This document shows positions 5,610 to 6,133 of a DNA stretch of 6,133 nucleotides, one piece after another. Origin of the DNA: an uncultured Paraburkholderia sp. (GTDB lineage: Bacteria; Pseudomonadota; Gammaproteobacteria; Burkholderiales; Burkholderiaceae); NCBI GenBank assembly GCA_937917025.1, contig CALFSF010000102.1, positions 1-6,133 on the forward strand, in the 5' to 3' direction. The translations under genes and the position numbers were made by a program. The notes beneath the pieces are model-generated. The model searched no databases. It was not told the DNA's origin and saw nothing but the letters and a program-made list of their open reading frames with translations. Position 1 is the stretch's first letter, and each line of letters begins with the position of its first letter.

Positions 5610-5633
5610 CCGCGAAACCGCGAGTTAAACAAC
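5582..5633. promoter_or_regulatory. 11-bp perfect inverted repeat flanking the VOC promoter (operator candidate)
   Basis: GTTGTTTAACT (5582-5592) and AGTTAAACAAC (5623-5633) are perfect inverted repeats separated by 30 bp; allowing one bulged G the match extends by CC/GG outward. The left arm covers the -35 region and the right arm lies between the predicted transcript start and the Shine-Dalgarno GGAGG (5634-5638). Only the right arm would be in the mRNA, so the symmetry points to DNA binding by a dimeric or tetrameric repressor rather than an RNA hairpin. VOC genes in related bacteria are often linked to ArsR- or TetR-family repressors, but the regulator here is not identified. Confidence 0.6.
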
Positions 5634-5643
5634 GGAGGCTGTC

Positions 5644-6105
5644 ATGGATGAGCCGTTTCGCCGCCCTTCACTGGGCACCGCGCTGTTCTACAAGGATCCT
5701 TTCGCCGCGCTCGACTGGCTGGAGAAAGCGTTTGGCTTTGAGCGCAAGATGGTCATAACAGATAGCGAAGGGCGTCTCGGTCATTCGGAAATGCGCTTTG
5801 GCGACAGCTACCTGATGATCGGCAGCGAATGGGCCGATTACCTGTCAAGCCCGGCATCGGTTGGCGGCAAGAACACGCAATGCCTGCATGTGCATCTCGA
5901 ATCCGGCCTCGACGCGCATTGCGAACGTGCGCGTTCAGCCGGCGCGGTGATCGTGCGCGAACCCGAGGACCAGTTTTACGGCGACCGCGTGTATGCCGCG
6001 CGCGATCCGGAAGGACACGTATGGACCTTCGGGCAGACCGTACGCAAGGTCACGCGCGAAGAAGCGGAGCAGGCGAGCGGGCTGAAGATCGAAGGCTGGG
6101 TGTGA
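5644..6105 (+). CDS. VOC-superfamily protein (glyoxalase/PhnB-like)
   Basis: A 153-aa cytoplasmic protein of the vicinal-oxygen-chelate fold, with two beta-alpha-beta-beta-beta modules. Module 1 (about 10-65) holds YKDPFAALDWLEKAFGFE and the strand pair GHSEMRFGDSYLMIG; module 2 (about 79-131) holds CLHVHLESGLDAHCERARSAGA and ends YAARDPEGHVWTFGQ, a signature of PhnB-like VOC proteins. H47, E49, H82, H84 and H125 could supply metal ligands, but which ones do so cannot be decided from sequence. Family members include glyoxalases, dioxygenases and antibiotic-binding proteins, so no substrate is claimed. The start at 5644 follows GGAGG (5634-5638) by 5 bp. It is 129 bp after dipZ and has its own promoter inside a dyad, so control by a small-molecule-sensing repressor is plausible. 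The length is normal and all parts are intact. Confidence 0.88.
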   Translation: MDEPFRRPSLGTALFYKDPFAALDWLEKAFGFERKMVITDSEGRLGHSEMRFGDSYLMIGSEWADYLSSPASVGGKNTQCLHVHLESGLDAHCERARSAGAVIVREPEDQFYGDRVYAARDPEGHVWTFGQTVRKVTREEAEQASGLKIEGWV

Positions 6106-6108
6106 CGT

Positions 6109-6133
6109 ATGCGCATGCGTGCCGTGGCGTCCG
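6109..6133 (+). CDS. Possible start of a further gene at the right edge (partial)
   Basis: Three bases after the VOC stop an ATG at 6109 (or 6115) opens a frame that reads MRMRAVAS to the window end. The short gap would suit a co-transcribed partner of the VOC gene. There is no good Shine-Dalgarno (AGGCTGGG lies at 6093-6100), and eight codons cannot identify anything, so this is only a possibility. Confidence 0.2.

Overview
The window looks like chromosome from a high-GC betaproteobacterium, most likely Burkholderiaceae (Paraburkholderia, Caballeronia or a close relative). This rests on base composition, a DUF4148-type secreted protein (a family expanded in Burkholderiaceae), a 4-hydroxybenzoate hydroxylase, and a VOC protein of the PhnB-like type. 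The genus is inferred; no rRNA or tRNA gene is present to fix it.

Layout, left to right: (1) the last 19 codons of a medium-chain dehydrogenase/quinone reductase-like gene, stop at 60-62; (2) a small secreted Ala/Lys-rich DUF4148-like protein (255-560) followed by a GC-rich hairpin; (3) a 197-bp control region (598-794) with clustered TATC/GATA half-sites, a LysR-type box and a second perfect dyad, then pobA (795-1967), which converts 4-hydroxybenzoate to protocatechuate, closed by a good stem-loop; (4) a 276-bp gap with a large imperfect hairpin and a possible ECF-type promoter, then a secreted protein made of two similar beta-rich halves (2244-2858); (5) a convergent minus-strand gene for an unrecognised 121-aa protein (3270-2905) with a short hairpin just inside its probable transcript start; (6) about 370 bp without a credible gene; (7) a 604-aa DipZ-type membrane thiol-redox protein (3700-5514): CcdA-like membrane part, periplasmic thioredoxin-like part with CINC, and a C-terminal beta-sandwich; (8) a compact promoter flanked by an 11-bp perfect inverted repeat, then a VOC-fold protein (5644-6105); (9) possibly the first codons of another gene at the right edge.

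The genes do not form one operon or an obvious single pathway. Gaps of 129-430 bp, hairpins between genes and one convergent gene suggest mostly single-gene transcription units: an aromatic-degradation enzyme, two exported small proteins, an envelope redox protein and a VOC protein. I found no mobile element, CRISPR array, RNA gene or defence system, and no convincing new multi-gene system. The parts most worth a second look are regulatory: the dyad around the VOC promoter and the half-site cluster before pobA. The orphan minus-strand protein and the internally duplicated exported protein come next.
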